A stretch of DNA of 64,000 nt from JAAYDF01 sp964511155 (GCA_964511155.1 CAZEEJ010000004.1:1-64000); one strand, 5' to 3'; positions 53,282 through 62,836 are shown, counted from the first letter of the stretch. A program made the numbers and translations. Notes: a model not told the origin generated them from the sequence alone.

Positions 53282-53944
53282 GTGGCTCGCGTATTGCTTA
53301 TCCATCACGACGCGCTGATCCTCCGCAGCCTTGCTGCCACCCTCCAACACCGGCACGAGTTCGCCGCGATTGACAACCTGGTGAAGGGTGTCAAGGCCAT
53401 CGCCACGCTCAAACCGGATGTCATCATCGTCGGCCATGACCGCAAGAAGCAGGAGGGCGCACGCCTGCTGCACTTTTTACGCGAGAATACGATTCGTATT
53501 CCGGTCATCGTCGTGGTTTCGGCCGGCGGCGGCGTCGCCCAGCCCTTGCTGACCAAGCTCGGCGCCAGGGGCCTGCTGGAGTACCCGGTCAGCGAACACG
53601 AGATGAACCAGGCCATCGAGGCCGCCCTCCAGGCCCGCGCGACCGAGCTGCTGGGCCCCCGCCCCATCACGCAAGAAGAACTCAACAGCAACCTCTCCAT
53701 GCTCGAAAGTTCCCTCAACCGCGACATGAAGTGCTTCGCCGGCCGGAACCAGGTCTACCTGCAGTCGACCATCCTGGGGGTCGGGGTCCGAACCCGACCG
53801 CGGATTGCCCTCCGCTGTGCCCTGCGGGCCGAGTACGGGCTGGATCGCGACGTCTACTACGAATACATCCGCGACGTCTGTTGCCGCGACCCGGACCAGT
53901 GCGAAGCCGTCCAGCGATTCAAAGCCGGCCGGGAGAGCGCTTGA
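53282..53944 (+). CDS. Degenerate receiver-domain (pseudo-receiver) protein
   Basis: 220 residues from GTG (GGGAG upstream). Residues 1-118 have the receiver fold: MARVLLIHHDALILRSLAAT, KPDVIIVGHDRKK, IPVIVVVSAGGG, GLLEYPVSEHEMNQAIEAAL. The phosphoacceptor Asp is replaced by Gly51 and the Lys by Tyr, so normal phosphorylation is unlikely. The C-terminal half (VRTRPRIALRCALRAEYGLD) is unknown. Could be a ligand- or protein-controlled regulator. It lies upstream of the fatty-acid cluster. Confidence 0.8.
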   Translation: MARVLLIHHDALILRSLAATLQHRHEFAAIDNLVKGVKAIATLKPDVIIVGHDRKKQEGARLLHFLRENTIRIPVIVVVSAGGGVAQPLLTKLGARGLLEYPVSEHEMNQAIEAALQARATELLGPRPITQEELNSNLSMLESSLNRDMKCFAGRNQVYLQSTILGVGVRTRPRIALRCALRAEYGLDRDVYYEYIRDVCCRDPDQCEAVQRFKAGRESA

Positions 53945-54019
53945 AACCAGCGGTCCACCAGGCCCCTCGAAGACCCTTAAACCCAGAGCATACAAAGGAT
54001 TACATCCGCGGAAAGCGAA

Positions 54020-54091
54020 CCCAGGGATAACCGGCCCGCCAGCACTGCCCGCATGATCCGGACGACCCCTGCCGGGCCGGTTATCCCTGGG
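54020..54091. repeat. 71-bp palindromic element H, copy 2 (72 bp, inverted)
   Basis: CCCAGGGATAACCGGCCCGC to CGGGCCGGTTATCCCTGGG, matching copy 1 (28723-28793) in reverse orientation. Flanked on the right by C-rich GATCCCC units. Confidence 0.9.
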
Positions 54092-54096
54092 CTTGC

Positions 54097-54225
54097 CCGA
54101 CTCCTGATCCCCGACCCCCGATTCCCGGAAACCCGGGGGACTTGCGTCCCCGGCTCGTGCGTCCCGATGCCCGATCGCCGATCCGCGACTCCCAATCCCC
54201 GATTCCAGGCCCCCTGGTCGCACCC
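54097..54225. repeat. GATCCCC/CCCCGAT array
   Basis: C-rich units (GATCCCCGACCCCCGATTCC) continuing to 54225. This is the inverted counterpart of the GGGGATC arrays near 28.6 kb. The gap 53945-54440 holds this array, element H, a promoter and a leader hairpin. Confidence 0.8.
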
Positions 54226-54237
54226 CGTTCCCGCCGC

Positions 54238-54266
54238 TTGACAGGCAATGCTAAGGTCGCTATGTT
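54238..54266 (+). promoter_or_regulatory. Strong sigma70-type promoter of rpmF-fab operon
   Basis: TTGACA (54238-54243), 17-bp spacer, TATGTT (54261-54266). It lies 175 bp upstream of the rpmF ATG. Confidence 0.75.
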
Positions 54267-54280
54267 TCGCGGGTTGCGCC

Positions 54281-54333
54281 AAGAGGCTTGCATTAGCGGC
54301 TCCCCGCGCGGCGCCGATCATTGCAAGCCTCTT
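54281..54333 (+). promoter_or_regulatory. Leader hairpin of rpmF-fab operon
   Basis: AAGAGGCTTGCA and TGCAAGCCTCTT form a perfect 12-bp stem around a 29-nt loop inside the 5' leader, followed by CTTT. Could be an attenuator or protein-binding site. Confidence 0.5.
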
Positions 54334-54440
54334 CTTTGATGGCCAACGGCCGGCAGACCCGGCGTACTTACGTGAGCTTCCTGTCCGGCGGCAACGGCGC
54401 CGTCGGCGGTGAGGGCTCTTATCGCTTACTGGGGAATCGC

Positions 54441-54626
54441 ATGTTACCGGTTCGTAAGACCCCCAAGGCCCGCAAGCGACAACGTCGCTCGCATCACGCA
54501 TTGAGCAGGCCCAACCTGGTGGCCTGTCCCAAATGCGGCGTCGCCAAGCGGCCCCACGCAGCCTGCGAGAACTGCGGCTACGTCACCAGCCGAGTCGCCC
54601 TGCCTCTCAAGGAGCAGGAGAGCTAA
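54441..54626 (+). CDS. rpmF: Ribosomal protein L32
   Basis: 61 residues, MLPVRKTPKARKRQRRSHHA then CPKCGVAKRPHAACENCGY, the zinc-type (C+) L32. An upstream in-frame ATG at 54339 would give a longer N-terminus unlike L32. GGGGA precedes the ATG. First gene of the plsX-fab operon, as in many bacteria. Confidence 0.95.
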   Translation: MLPVRKTPKARKRQRRSHHALSRPNLVACPKCGVAKRPHAACENCGYVTSRVALPLKEQES

Positions 54627-54631
54627 CAGCC

Positions 54632-55648
54632 ATGCGTATCGGCGTCGATGCCATGGGCGGGGACTACGCGCCGCGGGAGATCGTCCGCGGCGTGGTTGAA
54701 GCTCTGCCCGCGCTCAACGGCCACGAGGTAGTGCTCGTCGGCGACCAGCAGGCCATCCAGGCAGAGCTGTCCCGGCTCCCCCCGTATGACGGCCCCCTGA
54801 GCATCGTGCACGCGGCGGAAGTCATCGGGATGAATGAGTCCCCGGTCGAGGCCGTCCGCACCAAGAAGGACTCCTCGATCTGCCGCATGGTCAAAATGGC
54901 CGGCGACGGCGAGCTGGACGCGGTGATCAGTGCCGGGAATACCGGGGCATTCGCCGCCGCCTCGCAGTTACGCATGAAGCTCCTGCCGGGCATCTCGCGC
55001 CCCGGCGTAGCGGTGGTGCTGCCATCCTTCTACGGGCCCATCGTGCTGTGCGACGCCGGCGCCAACATCGCCCCCAAGCCGCACCACCTGCTGCAGTACG
55101 CGATCACCGCCGGGGCCTACGCCCGATACGTGCTGAAAGTGGATCGCCCCCGCGTGGCCTTGTTGTCCGTCGGTGAGGAAGACGCCAAGGGCACCACCCT
55201 CGTCAAACAGGCCCACGAGTTGCTGCGGGTCAGCCCAAGCATCAACTTCGTCGGCAACTTCGAGGGCCGCGACCTGTTCCGCGGCGGGTGTGACGTGGTG
55301 ATTTGTGACGGCTTTGTCGGGAACATCGCCCTCAAGCTCATCGAAGGCCTGGCCGAGGGCCTCTTCAAGATCATCTCGAAGGAGATCTTCCTGGCCAGCC
55401 CGGAACTGGCCAAGAGCTTCGAGCCGGTCGTCAAGCGTGTCTGGGCCAACCACGATTACGCCGAGTACGGTGGAGCCCCCCTGCTGGGAGTGGACGGAAC
55501 CTGCATTATTTGTCACGGCAGCAGCAATTATTTCGCCATCCGCAACGCGGTCCGGGTGGCTACTGAATATCTCGAGAGCGATCTGAACGCGATCATTGCC
55601 GCGGAGCTGGCCAAGGAACCCGCCGCCGTCAGCCAGGCGAGCCCGTAA
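54632..55648 (+). CDS. plsX: Phosphate acyltransferase PlsX
   Basis: 338 residues. It converts acyl-ACP to acyl-phosphate for phospholipid synthesis. MRIGVDAMGGDYAPREIVRG, SAGNTGAFAAASQLRMKLLP, LPSFYGPIVLCDAGANIAPK and GNFEGRDLFRGGCDVVICDG are characteristic. Five bases separate it from rpmF. Confidence 0.96.
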   Translation: MRIGVDAMGGDYAPREIVRGVVEALPALNGHEVVLVGDQQAIQAELSRLPPYDGPLSIVHAAEVIGMNESPVEAVRTKKDSSICRMVKMAGDGELDAVISAGNTGAFAAASQLRMKLLPGISRPGVAVVLPSFYGPIVLCDAGANIAPKPHHLLQYAITAGAYARYVLKVDRPRVALLSVGEEDAKGTTLVKQAHELLRVSPSINFVGNFEGRDLFRGGCDVVICDGFVGNIALKLIEGLAEGLFKIISKEIFLASPELAKSFEPVVKRVWANHDYAEYGGAPLLGVDGTCIICHGSSNYFAIRNAVRVATEYLESDLNAIIAAELAKEPAAVSQASP

Positions 55649-55658
55649 GAAGCTTTTC

Positions 55659-56654
55659 ATGATGAAACAGCGATTGCCCTTTGTTATCCGGGGTTTGGGC
55701 ACCGCCCTACCCGACCGGGTCATGACCAATGCCGACTTCGAGAAGTTCCTCGATACCTCGGATGAGTGGATCCAGACACGGACCGGCATCCGCGAGCGGC
55801 GGATCTGCGGGGAAGGGGAGAACACCCTGACCCTGGCGGTCACCGCCTCGCGCAGGGCCCTCGAGCGGGCGAAGCTCACGCCCGGTGACCTGGACCTGAT
55901 CATCGTGGCTACGAGTACGCCTTATGCCCCGATCCCGGCCACCGCCTGCTTCCTGCAGCGCGAGCTGGGTTGCCGGCACATCCCCGCCTTCGACCTGGCC
56001 GCCGCGTGCAGCGGGTTCGTCTACGCTTACGTCTGCGCAGTGCAGATGATGACCTCCGGGCAGTACCGCCACGTGCTGGTCATCGGGGCGGAGGCCATGT
56101 CCGCGGTCACCGATTTCCAGGATCGTGGGATCTGCATCCTGCTGGGGGATGGCGCCGGAGCAGCCGTCCTCGGACCTGCCGACGACAATGTCGGGGGTCT
56201 TTACGATCATCTGCTCGGGGCGGACGGCGGCGGAGCGGAGTTGATCTGGATTCCGGCCGGCGGCTCACGGCAGCCCGCCACCGCGGCGACGGTGGATGAT
56301 CGGCTGCACTACCTCAAAATGCAGGGCCGCGAGGTCTACAAGTTCGCCGTCACGAAGATGCAGGAGGTCATCCAGGGAGCGATCTCGCGGGTCGGCTTGC
56401 CGATCGAGGATCTCGCCTTGGTCGTTCCCCATCAGTCCAATGCCCGCATCATCGAGTCGGCCGCCCAAAAGCTCAGGATTCCCATGGAGAAAGTGGCCCT
56501 GAACATCGACCGGTGCGGGAACACCTCGGCGGCTTCGATTCCTCTGGCTCTCGAGGAGGCCGTCAGCCGGGGGCAGGTCCGCAAAGGCGACTGGGTGCTC
56601 CTGGCGGGGTTTGGCGGAGGACTGACGTGGGCTTCGGCGCTGCTGCGCCTGTGA
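55659..56654 (+). CDS. fabH: 3-oxoacyl-ACP synthase III
   Basis: 331 residues. It starts fatty-acid synthesis by condensing acetyl-CoA and malonyl-ACP. Catalytic Cys117 in FDLAAACSGFVYAY, His258 in VVPHQSNARI and Asn288 in RCGNTSAASIPLAL. Start ATG at 55659 (a second ATG follows). Ten bases after plsX. Confidence 0.96.
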   Translation: MMKQRLPFVIRGLGTALPDRVMTNADFEKFLDTSDEWIQTRTGIRERRICGEGENTLTLAVTASRRALERAKLTPGDLDLIIVATSTPYAPIPATACFLQRELGCRHIPAFDLAAACSGFVYAYVCAVQMMTSGQYRHVLVIGAEAMSAVTDFQDRGICILLGDGAGAAVLGPADDNVGGLYDHLLGADGGGAELIWIPAGGSRQPATAATVDDRLHYLKMQGREVYKFAVTKMQEVIQGAISRVGLPIEDLALVVPHQSNARIIESAAQKLRIPMEKVALNIDRCGNTSAASIPLALEEAVSRGQVRKGDWVLLAGFGGGLTWASALLRL

Positions 56655-56716
56655 GTTGGAGTAGCTTGGGGGCCTCGGCCTTGGCCGGGCCCTTCACGAG
56701 AGTAGGACGACCAGCG

Positions 56717-57667
56717 ATGCCTCAAACCGCCATCCTGTTCACCGGGCAAGGCGCCCAGTCCGTGGGCATGGGCCGAGAGTTCGCCGAGCGTTGGCCGGCG
56801 GCCGCTCAGACCTTTGACCAGGCCAACGACCTCCTGGGATACGACCTGCGCCAGCTTTGCTTCGAGGGGCCCGCCGACCAGCTCGAGCGGACGGATATCC
56901 AGCAGCCCGCGATTTACACCACCAGCGTCGCCATCTGGCGGGCCATGAACGAGGGCCGCGACCTGCCCGAGGTCCCGGTCGCGATGGCCGGCCTGAGCCT
57001 CGGCGAGTACACCGCCCTGTACGCGGCCGGGGCGATGACCTTCGAGGCGGGCCTGCAACTGGTGCGACGGCGGGGCGAACTCATGCAGGCCGCCGCCCAG
57101 GCCATCCCCAGCGGCATGGTCAGCATCATGGGCCTGAGCCCCGAAGACGTCGACGCCCTCTGCAAGGCCGTGATCGAGGGAGCACCCGCCGGGGCCGTGC
57201 TCGTGCCCGCCAACTACAATTGTCCGGGCCAGATCGTGGTGTCCGGCACCCGGGACGCCTGCGAGCAGGTCGTTCCCCTGATCGACAAGGCCGGCGGGCG
57301 GGCCATCCCCCTCAAGGTAGCCGGGGCGTTCCATTCTCCGATCATGCGGCCTGCCGCCGAGGGACTCGCCCAGGTTCTGGCCCAGACCGCCCTGGAGGAG
57401 CCCCAGGTACCGGTTGTGGCCAACGTTAATTGCAGAAACCACACCGATGCCGGTACTATTCGGCAGTGGCTCACCGACCAGTTGACCCATCCGGTCCGCT
57501 GGCAGGCCTCCGTTGAGCGACTGCTGGGCGAGGGAGTGGAACGGTTCATCGAAATCGGCCCGGGCAGGGTGCTGGCCGGCCTGATGAAAAAGATCTCGCG
57601 GGCGACGCCGGTGGTGAACGTGAGCACGGCGCCGAGTCTGGAGGAGTGTGTAGCCGCGACCCGGTAA
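56717..57667 (+). CDS. fabD: Malonyl-CoA:ACP transacylase
   Basis: 316 residues. It loads malonyl groups on ACP. AILFTGQGAQSVGMGREFAE, Ser94 in AGLSLGEYTALYAAG and His206 in VAGAFHSPIMRPAA are intact. Start chosen at 56717; GACGACCAGCG lies upstream. Confidence 0.96.
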   Translation: MPQTAILFTGQGAQSVGMGREFAERWPAAAQTFDQANDLLGYDLRQLCFEGPADQLERTDIQQPAIYTTSVAIWRAMNEGRDLPEVPVAMAGLSLGEYTALYAAGAMTFEAGLQLVRRRGELMQAAAQAIPSGMVSIMGLSPEDVDALCKAVIEGAPAGAVLVPANYNCPGQIVVSGTRDACEQVVPLIDKAGGRAIPLKVAGAFHSPIMRPAAEGLAQVLAQTALEEPQVPVVANVNCRNHTDAGTIRQWLTDQLTHPVRWQASVERLLGEGVERFIEIGPGRVLAGLMKKISRATPVVNVSTAPSLEECVAATR

Positions 57668-57731
57668 CCGGAAGCGGCTGGTGATAGCGATGGGAGCCCA
57701 TGGCACGCAACAGCAGTGGAAGGAAGAGCTC

Positions 57732-58478
57732 ATGCCCCTGGCCAAGCAGATAGCCATCGTCACGGGTGCCAGCCGCGGCATCGGGCGGGCGATCGCCCTC
57801 AAGCTGGCGGAGCAGTCGGCCACGGTCATCGCCGTCGCCCGCTCCGAGCAGAAGCTGGCGGATCTCGCCGAACAGGCCCGCAAGGCCGAACTGCCCGGGA
57901 CCATCGTGCCCCGGACCCTTGACCTGACTCAGCGTGGCCTGATCGACGCTTTCGTCGAGCAGGCGGCGGATGAGTTCACCCGCCTGGATATCCTCGTCAA
58001 TAACGCGGGCATCACCCGGGACGGCCTGCTGCTGAACATGGAGGACGAGGACTTCGAGACGGTTTTGACCACCAACCTCCGGTCCGTCTTCTGGATCACC
58101 CGGTCGGTCAGCCGCTACATGGTGCGGGGACGTTACGGCCGTATCATTAACATCGGCAGCGTTTCCGGTATCATGGGCAACCCGGGCCAGAGCAATTACG
58201 CCGCCGCCAAAGCCGCCTTGATGGGCTTCAGCAAGACGGTGGCCAAGGAACTGGCCCGCCGTAACGTGACCTGTAACGTGGTGGCACCCGGATTCATCAC
58301 GACGGACATGACCGCCGTGCTGCCGGACAAGTACAAGGAGGGTCTCAAGCCGCTGATCCCTTGCCAGAAGTTCGGCGAGCCCGACGACATTGCCGCCGCG
58401 GTGGCCTTCCTGGCCTCCCCCGCGGCGGGTTACATCACCGGGCAGACCCTGGCCGTGGATGGAGGACTGAGCATGTGA
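57732..58478 (+). CDS. fabG: 3-oxoacyl-ACP reductase
   Basis: 248 residues, NADPH-dependent short-chain dehydrogenase of fatty-acid elongation. TGASRGIGRAIALKL (cofactor), NNAGITRDG, Ser143 in INIGSVSGIMG, Tyr156 and Lys160 in SNYAAAKAAL. AGGAAGAG precedes the ATG. Confidence 0.96.
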   Translation: MPLAKQIAIVTGASRGIGRAIALKLAEQSATVIAVARSEQKLADLAEQARKAELPGTIVPRTLDLTQRGLIDAFVEQAADEFTRLDILVNNAGITRDGLLLNMEDEDFETVLTTNLRSVFWITRSVSRYMVRGRYGRIINIGSVSGIMGNPGQSNYAAAKAALMGFSKTVAKELARRNVTCNVVAPGFITTDMTAVLPDKYKEGLKPLIPCQKFGEPDDIAAAVAFLASPAAGYITGQTLAVDGGLSM

Positions 58479-58599
58479 AGCGGCGGAACGACCGCCCTTC
58501 GTCGATCAGATACGCCGGACAGGGTCGTCCTCCCGATCGGGGGGCTCCTCGACGGCTTTCGCGGGCAACAATACAGGCACAACATAGGAGGAAGTCCTG

Positions 58600-58854
58600 G
58601 TGACCCCCGAGGCAATTGAAGACAAAGTGTTTACCATCGTCAGTGAGCAGATGGCCATTAACAAGGCCGAGATCACGAGAGAAACCTCGTTCATCAACGA
58701 TTTGAACGCGGATTCCCTCGACATCGTCGAGTTGGTCATGGAGTTCGAAGACAACTTCGACATGAGCATACCCGACGAGGAGGCGGAGAAGATCAAAACG
58801 GTCGGCCAAGCGATCGATTACATCGCCATGGTCGCCCAGCAAAACAAGGGCTGA
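58600..58854 (+). CDS. acpP: Acyl carrier protein
   Basis: 84 residues from GTG with AGGAGGAAG upstream. Phosphopantetheine site Ser39 in NDLNADSLDIVELVMEFED. Strongly acidic helical protein carrying growing acyl chains. Confidence 0.97.
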   Translation: MTPEAIEDKVFTIVSEQMAINKAEITRETSFINDLNADSLDIVELVMEFEDNFDMSIPDEEAEKIKTVGQAIDYIAMVAQQNKG

Positions 58855-59045
58855 AGCGGATCAGCCGGCGGAGTTCGGCGGGCTGGGATGCTGATGTGGA
58901 CCAGCCCCGGTCGAAGCGTGCGACAGGCGAAAGTCCCCGGGCTTTCCCTGCCGCAAGGCGCGGATGAGTGGGCGGAGGTCGGCCGGCACGGCCCCCGGAA
59001 GCCGCCCCGCCATCCGACTGAGTGCTACAGCGGAGAAGGTTGTTC

Positions 59046-60284
59046 ATGGCCAAGCGACGAGTCGTCATCACGGGCATGGGGGCAATCACGCCCCTGGGGA
59101 GTACCGTCGATGAGTACTGGGACGGGCTCGTGTCCGCCCGCTCGGGGATCGGACCGCTCACCCAATTCGACACGACCGACTACGACACCAAGATCGCCGG
59201 TGAGTGCCGCGACTTCGACCCGACCCGCTGGATTGAGGCCAAAGCCTGCAAACGGATCGACCGTTTCGCCCAGTTCGCCCTGGCCGCCGCCATCGACGCC
59301 ATGCGCGACAGCGGCGTCGACATGGCCGCCGTTGACCCCTTCCGTGTCGGCGTGATCATCGGGTCGGGGATCGGCGGCATCTTCGAACTCCAGACCCAGT
59401 ACCTGCGGCTCATCCGCAAGGGACCGTCCAAGATCTCCGCCTTCACCATCCCCAAGCTCATGGTCAACGCCGGCAGCGGCAACATTGCCATCCATTTCGG
59501 CATCCGCGGGCCCAGCAGCGCCGTCGCTACCGCCTGCGCCTCCGCTACCAATGCCATGGGCGACGCCGTTTTCTGCATCCGCCGCGGAGACGCCGACATG
59601 GTCATCACCGGCGGCAGTGAGGCCGCCGTCATCGAGATCAGTGTCGGCGCCTTCAACGCCATGCACGCCCTCAGCACCCGAAACGACGACCCGCTACACG
59701 CCAGCCGGCCCTTCGACCGCGGCCGCGACGGGTTCGTCATCAGCGAAGGGGCGGGCGTCCTCATCTTCGAAGAATACGAACACGCCCGCAAACGCTCCGC
59801 ACCGATCTATGCCGAGGTCCTGGGCTTCGGCCTCAGCTCCGACGGCGCGCACATTACCCAGCCGGACGAGACCGGCACCGGCCCCGCCGTGGCCATGCGA
59901 CAGTGCATCGCCGACGCCGGCATCAATGCGGACGATCTCGATTACATCAACGCCCACGGAACCAGCACCCCCCTGGGCGACATCGCCGAGACCCGAGCCA
60001 TCAAGCAGGCCCTCGGCACCGCGGCCACTCACGTCCCCGTCAGCAGCACCAAGTCCGCCACCGGCCACCTTCTCGGGGCCAGCGGCGGCATCGAGCTCAT
60101 CGCCTGCGTCAAGGCCATCCAGCACGGCGTGCTCCCCCCGACCATCAACCTCGAGAGCCCCGATCCCGAGTGCGACCTGGATTACGTCCCCAATCATGCA
60201 CGCGATGCCAAGGTCAGCCTGGCCATGAGCAACTCGTTCGGCTTCGGCGGCCACAACGCCTGCGTCCTCATCGGGCGGGTCTGA
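59046..60284 (+). CDS. fabF: 3-oxoacyl-ACP synthase II
   Basis: 412 residues. It extends acyl chains. Cys164 in TACASATNAMGDAV, His304 in INAHGTSTPLGD and His341 in TKSATGHLLGASGG form the triad. GAGAAGG precedes the ATG. Last gene of the fatty-acid cluster. Confidence 0.96.
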   Translation: MAKRRVVITGMGAITPLGSTVDEYWDGLVSARSGIGPLTQFDTTDYDTKIAGECRDFDPTRWIEAKACKRIDRFAQFALAAAIDAMRDSGVDMAAVDPFRVGVIIGSGIGGIFELQTQYLRLIRKGPSKISAFTIPKLMVNAGSGNIAIHFGIRGPSSAVATACASATNAMGDAVFCIRRGDADMVITGGSEAAVIEISVGAFNAMHALSTRNDDPLHASRPFDRGRDGFVISEGAGVLIFEEYEHARKRSAPIYAEVLGFGLSSDGAHITQPDETGTGPAVAMRQCIADAGINADDLDYINAHGTSTPLGDIAETRAIKQALGTAATHVPVSSTKSATGHLLGASGGIELIACVKAIQHGVLPPTINLESPDPECDLDYVPNHARDAKVSLAMSNSFGFGGHNACVLIGRV

Positions 60285-60416
60285 TCGCCCGGTCAAGTTC
60301 GCCACCCGATCGGCCGATAACTCCCAGGGACGGGCTCGATCCCCGCGCCGGAGGCGTCACGGCCTTTGCGCCTCTGTGCCTTCGTGCCCCCGGTCTCCGC
60401 GCTGGAGCGGTTGCGC

Positions 60417-60914
60417 ATGCCCGAAAGACAAGAAGAGGATATCGACGCCCTGCTGGCCGAGGTCAACGCCCTCGCCGACGAAGCCGTGGCCGAGATCGTC
60501 GGGCAGGAGCCCGCCGGCGACACCTTTGACGCCGACGTCCCCTTCTCCCCCGTGACCGAGCCACTCTCCCCCGTGACCGAGCCTCTTGCGGCCCACAGCG
60601 CACCAACGCCCCCCGCTGACCCGGCCCCGGCCTCAGCCCTGACCACAAAGGTCGAGGACCTCGACCGCATCCTCCGGCTTCAGGTCCCGGTCATCGTGCA
60701 GCTCGCCTGCCGCACCATGCCCCTCTCGGAGATCATCACCCTCAGCACCGGCGCCATCATCGAGTTCGAGAAGCTCGCCGACAGTGACCTCGACCTGGTC
60801 ATCAACAACAAGTGCATCGGCCAGGGCCAGGCCGTCAAGGTCAGCGAGAACTTCGGCCTGCGGGTCACCCACATCGGTTCCCTGCGGGCCCGCATCCGCG
60901 CCCTGGGCAAGTGA
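60417..60914 (+). CDS. FliN/FliM C-terminal-type (SpoA) protein
   Basis: 165 residues. The N-terminal ~80 residues are acidic with a repeated SPVTEPL; the C-terminal ~75 residues are a FliN/SpoA domain (LDRILRLQVPVIVQLACRTM; GAIIEFEKLADSDLDLVINN; VKVSENFGLRVTHIG). FliN forms the flagellar C-ring or type III secretion ring. No other flagellar gene is seen in the window. Confidence 0.9.
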   Translation: MPERQEEDIDALLAEVNALADEAVAEIVGQEPAGDTFDADVPFSPVTEPLSPVTEPLAAHSAPTPPADPAPASALTTKVEDLDRILRLQVPVIVQLACRTMPLSEIITLSTGAIIEFEKLADSDLDLVINNKCIGQGQAVKVSENFGLRVTHIGSLRARIRALGK

Positions 60915-60972
60915 CCCCCGTACCCCCGTCGTGCTTGCGGATCGCCAGCTTCCCCTGTCGCCTGCCCAGATC

Positions 60973-62610
60973 CTACCCGGCTACCAGATCCGCCGGCGCG
61001 CTCGCAAACGGCAAATCGCTGACGGTCACCTCCGGGTTGCGCTCCTGGAAGTACCGCAGCTTCCAGTTGTCCTGGAACAGCAACACCCGCTGCCCCCGGC
61101 CGTCGGTTGCCAGGCGAACCCCGTGCGGCAGGACCATACTTTCAACCCTGGTCGCGGGATCGAGCCAGCGAGCCAGCGTCCAGGACGTCCCCTCGATTCG
61201 CGAGGCCGCCCCATACTCGGACTCCAGCCGGTACTGCACGATCTCGAACTGAAGCGGGCCGACCGCTCCCAGCAGCGGGACCTTCCGCGTCGCATCCGCC
61301 AGCTCGTACGTCTGCACCACCCCTTCCTGAAGGAGCTGGCTCAGGCCGTCGCGGAACCGCTTGAAGTTGGCCGGCTCGGGATTCTCCAGATACGCAAAGC
61401 ACTCCGGGGCAAAACGCGGAATCTCGTCATAGACGATCGAGGCATCTTCCGTCAGCGTATCGCCGATCGCGAACTTGGCGTTGCCGACGATGCCCACCAC
61501 GTCGCCGGGGTAGGCCTCATCCACGGTTTCCCGCTCCTGGCCGAAGAGTTTGGCGGCGTTCGACAGTCGAATCGTTTTGCCGGTCCGTGCATGCCGAACG
61601 GTCATGTCCCGCTCGAATTTGCCCGAGACCACGCGAACGAAAGCGATGCGGTCGCGGTGGCGCGGGTCCATGTTCGCCTGGATCTTGAAGACAAAACCGG
61701 AGAAGAGCGGGTGTGTCGGCTGGATCAGGTCGGCCCCGCTGCGCCGACCGACCGGCGGCAGCGAGTGCTTCAAAAAGCCGTCCAGCAGCAGTTGCACGCC
61801 GAAGTTGTTCAAGGCGCTGCCGAAGTAGACCGGCGTGGTCCGCCCGGCCGCGACCTCGTCAGGCTGGAACTCGGCCCCCGCCCCCTCAAGCATCTCCACC
61901 TCGTCACAGACGGCACGATGGATGGTCTCGTCCAGACGGTCGCGGACCAGCGCGTCGGACAGGCCCACCGTCGAGACCGGTGCGCGGTGCGCCCCGCCGG
62001 GCGTGCGTTCGTAGAGGTGGGCCATCCGCGTCCGACGATCCCATACCCCCTTGAAGTTGGTCCCCGTACCGAGCGGCCAGTTCATCGGGTACGCGGAAAT
62101 GCCCAGGACGCTCTCCAGCTCATCCAGCAGGGCCAGCGGATCCCGAGCCGGGCGATCGAGCTTGTTCATGAAGGTGAAGATCGGCACGCCTCTGTGCCGG
62201 CAGACCTCGAAGAGCTTGCGGGTCTGACTCTCGATGCCCTTGCCGGCATCGATGACCATGACCGCCGCGTCCACCGCGGTCAGCACCCGGTACGTATCCT
62301 CGGAGAAATCCTTGTGCCCCGGCGTGTCCAGCAGGTTGATGCGGAAGCCACGGTAGTCGAACTGCAGAACCGTGGAGCTGATCGAGATGCCGCGCTTCTT
62401 TTCCAGCTCCATCCAGTCGGAGGTGGTGGCCCGCTGAGTCTTCCGCGCCGTCACCGAACCGGCCAGGTTCACCGCTCCGCCGTAGAGCAGGAACTTCTCG
62501 GTGAGCGTGGTCTTGCCGGCGTCGGGGTGCGAGACAATGGCGAACGTCCGCCGCCGGGCAATCTCCTGAAGCGACATGCGCTGTACGCTGGTTGTGGTCA
62601 TGTCCATCAT
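60973..62610 (-). CDS. prfC: Peptide chain release factor 3
   Basis: 545 residues from ATG 62610 (alternatives 62607 and 62601). GTPase that removes RF1/RF2 from the ribosome. FAIVSHPDAGKTTLTEKFLL (P-loop), RINLLDTPGHKDFSEDTYRV (G3) and TFMNKLDRPARDP (G4) are intact, and the C-terminal region fits RF3. The whole antisense side shows a spurious long open frame. Confidence 0.95.
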   Translation of the reverse strand: MMDMTTTSVQRMSLQEIARRRTFAIVSHPDAGKTTLTEKFLLYGGAVNLAGSVTARKTQRATTSDWMELEKKRGISISSTVLQFDYRGFRINLLDTPGHKDFSEDTYRVLTAVDAAVMVIDAGKGIESQTRKLFEVCRHRGVPIFTFMNKLDRPARDPLALLDELESVLGISAYPMNWPLGTGTNFKGVWDRRTRMAHLYERTPGGAHRAPVSTVGLSDALVRDRLDETIHRAVCDEVEMLEGAGAEFQPDEVAAGRTTPVYFGSALNNFGVQLLLDGFLKHSLPPVGRRSGADLIQPTHPLFSGFVFKIQANMDPRHRDRIAFVRVVSGKFERDMTVRHARTGKTIRLSNAAKLFGQERETVDEAYPGDVVGIVGNAKFAIGDTLTEDASIVYDEIPRFAPECFAYLENPEPANFKRFRDGLSQLLQEGVVQTYELADATRKVPLLGAVGPLQFEIVQYRLESEYGAASRIEGTSWTLARWLDPATRVESMVLPHGVRLATDGRGQRVLLFQDNWKLRYFQERNPEVTVSDLPFASAPADLVAG

Positions 62611-62836
62611 CCAGAGGCCAATTCGTCGTATCCGATCTCCGGCCCTTGCCTGCAGAGTGGCAACCGACCGACGGTCACCGCGAGCTGGAGCACAAACCAA
62701 AGGTTCAAACGAGGGTAATCAGCAGGGAATCAGGGTGGAGTCGTACCCCGCAACGACGGTAGTGCGAACAAGCTGGACATTCGAATCGCCTGCGTGCTCA
62801 TCATGGCGGCATTGTACCCGCCCGCCCGCCCAATGA

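Noticed and set aside
60784..62718. A long rightward open frame over prfC.
   Set aside because: prfC has intact G motifs on the minus strand; the opposite frame is low-complexity Arg/His-rich.
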